Shown here: positions 63,735 to 64,000 of the stretch, in pieces
Numbering within the stretch: position 1 is the stretch's first letter
How the letters are laid out: the number at the start of each line of letters is the position of its first letter
Source of the DNA: Castor canadensis
Taxonomy: Eukaryota; Chordata; Mammalia; Rodentia; Castoridae
NCBI RefSeq assembly: GCF_047511655.1
Contig: NC_133387.1
Span: 25,538,353 to 25,602,352, forward strand
Length of the DNA stretch: 64,000 nt
Reading direction: 5' to 3'
Program-made: the position numbers and the translations under genes
The notes under the pieces: model-generated
What the model was told of the DNA's origin: nothing
Databases searched by the model: none
The model's input: the letters and a program-made list of their open reading frames with translations, nothing else

Positions 63735-63833
63735 TTTTTATCTTTTCTTTTGGCAGTACTGGGGTTTGAATTTAGGACTGACTTCTTGCTTGCTGGGCAG
63801 GCACTATACCACTTGAGCCATGCCTCCAGCCCT
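63735..63833 (-). mobile_element. ID-like SINE, RBM28 intron 5
   Basis: T-rich tail, 'ggcagtactggggtttgaat' to 'cttgagccatgcctccagcc'. Confidence 0.8.
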
Positions 63834-64000
63834 GTTTCAGTGAAATATTTTTAGTACGTGATCTTAGGGATAAACTTGAAAGAACTCGTGCTAGGATTCT
63901 GTCCTTTATTTGGTAAGAGTGTCCTTTGAAATTCCTAATGAGTGTCCTGGAAATAATCACTGGCAGATGTAGCTTGGCTTCTAGGTTCCTCCTTCTTGTG

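Overview
This is a vertebrate nuclear window from a mammal, almost certainly a rodent. It holds three multi-exon protein genes with GT-AG introns, CpG-rich promoters and dozens of SINEs. The commonest SINE pairs a 7SL-derived B1-like part with an ID-like tRNA-derived part (block 'gttcaaaccccag'). That mix looks like the beaver lineage (Castoridae), but the species call is inference from memory. No bacterial, phage, CRISPR or operon structure is present.

Gene order on the + strand is IMPDH1 (5.4-22.1 kb), PRRT4 (about 43.3-53.3 kb) and the 5' part of RBM28 (58.0 kb to beyond the window end). This is the order and common orientation of the human 7q32 neighbourhood. The 1-5.1 kb left flank and the 22.1-43 kb interval hold no gene I can recognise. 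They hold SINEs, MIR, MER5A and MER20 relics, two old L1 fragments and one MLT1-type LTR fossil.

IMPDH1 can be read completely. Fourteen canonical exons give exactly 514 residues. The known retinal options are also present: upstream exon A (57 added residues) and a 17-bp cassette exon 13b. Exon 13b shifts the last exon's frame and gives 546 residues, or 603 with exon A. PRRT4 reads as four coding exons giving 902 residues: a signal peptide, a Pro/Ser/Thr-rich ectodomain, a multi-pass membrane block and a cytoplasmic tail. RBM28 is represented by its first five coding exons, which carry RRM1 and RRM2. The genes are neighbours without an evident shared pathway: GTP synthesis, an uncharacterised membrane protein and nucleolar RNA binding.

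The most unusual structure is in IMPDH1 intron 2. A 302-bp segment is present twice in inverted orientation at about 98-99% identity with a 449-bp spacer. One copy belongs to a retroposed insert with 19-bp target duplications that lands 17 nt from exon 3. The other sits inside a SINE that has its own intact target duplications. Other notable items are a retroposed 5' half of tRNA-Gly with a 15-bp target duplication, an uninterrupted (GAA)36 tract about 300 bp upstream of the RBM28 start, a compound TG minisatellite at the PRRT4 promoter, and two alanine substitutions in IMPDH1, one at a residue tied to human retinitis pigmentosa.
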